Shown here piece by piece: positions 63,894 through 64,000 of a stretch of DNA of 64,000 bases. Below the pieces are notes generated by a model. It made no database searches. It had not been told where the DNA came from and was given only the letters and a program-made list of their open reading frames with translations. The DNA is from Paraeggerthella hongkongensis (lineage in GTDB: Bacteria; Actinomycetota; Coriobacteriia; Coriobacteriales; Eggerthellaceae), in NCBI RefSeq assembly GCF_003340345.1, contig NZ_PPTQ01000003.1, positions 124,001 through 188,000 on the forward strand, given 5' to 3'. Made by a program: the position numbers and the translations under genes. Position 1 is the stretch's first letter, and every line of letters begins with the position of its first letter.

Positions 63894-64000
63894 AGATGCC
63901 GGGTTTTTGATACGTTGTGAGTCGGGATGCGCTCCTGCGTAGACTGCAGATGCGCATGCGAAACGCCCACCGAGATGGATGGGCGCTTCGTGCTGGAAGG

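Noticed and set aside
63492-63910. Two overlapping open frames (plus 63497-63910, minus 63492-63875) near the end
   Set aside because: No ribosome site, biased Arg/Ser/Pro composition, and both cross the perfect inverted repeat.

Overview
The window is GC-rich (about 60-65% by eye) and densely coded. It reads as a chromosomal segment of an actinobacterium of the class Coriobacteriia, most likely family Eggerthellaceae (Eggerthella/Gordonibacter type). This rests on established traits of the group seen together here: a Tad pilus locus without a secretin, a LuxR regulator carrying a long multi-pass membrane domain beside a Tat-exported flavoprotein reductase, a MobB-MobA fusion, and a FeoA/FeoA/FeoB set. 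Species assignment is inference; there is no rRNA gene in the window.  Layout. (1) 1-18634, plus strand: one long run of overlapping genes for a Tad/Flp-type pilus. It holds two complete sets of export ATPase (TadA) and inner-membrane platform (TadB, TadC), one TadZ-like ATPase cut by the window edge, one prepilin peptidase, one CpaB/RcpC-like SAF protein, two small Flp-like pilins and at least six TadE/TadG-like pseudopilins. It ends with a secreted InlB B-repeat protein. Embedded among these are a DUF192 protein, a zinc-ribbon protein and two membrane-anchored proteins of unknown role. (2) 18717-24000: a three-gene ABC-2 exporter on the minus strand, divergent from a NarL-type histidine kinase/response regulator pair. 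(3) 24017-30464: threonine synthase with a ModE-like regulator, then an iron-uptake block (FeoA1, FeoA2, FeoB, a Cys-rich FeoB partner) and a DtxR-family regulator. Three near-identical palindromes of form GTTA-N8-TAAC lie before feoA1, before feoB and before the regulator. (4) 30620-39262: divisome protein of the FtsB/DivIC type, Ppx/GppA phosphatase, tRNA-Leu(UAA), polyprenyl diphosphate synthase, a peptidoglycan-binding protein, and leuC-leuD-leuB. (5) 39433-46704: a lone serine recombinase, a PadR regulator with a NifX-like protein, a 905-residue TPR protein, hisS and a GIY-YIG-like protein. (6) 47432-53752: aspS, the signal recognition particle RNA, a DedA protein, dnaX, ybaB and recR. 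(7) 54093-63492: membrane LuxR regulator divergent from a Tat flavoprotein, mobBA fusion plus polyferredoxin, DUF975 protein, Rrf2 regulator and a CcdA-TlpA fusion. (8) 63493-64000: no convincing gene, but a perfect 27-bp inverted repeat flanking 108 bp.  Regulation. Many genes have a recognisable -10 element (TACCAT, TACAAT, TATACT, TATAAT). In at least two cases the start codon lies 6-7 bases after it, which implies leaderless mRNAs. U-tailed intrinsic terminators close several units. All function calls come from reading motifs and context; no database search was run.
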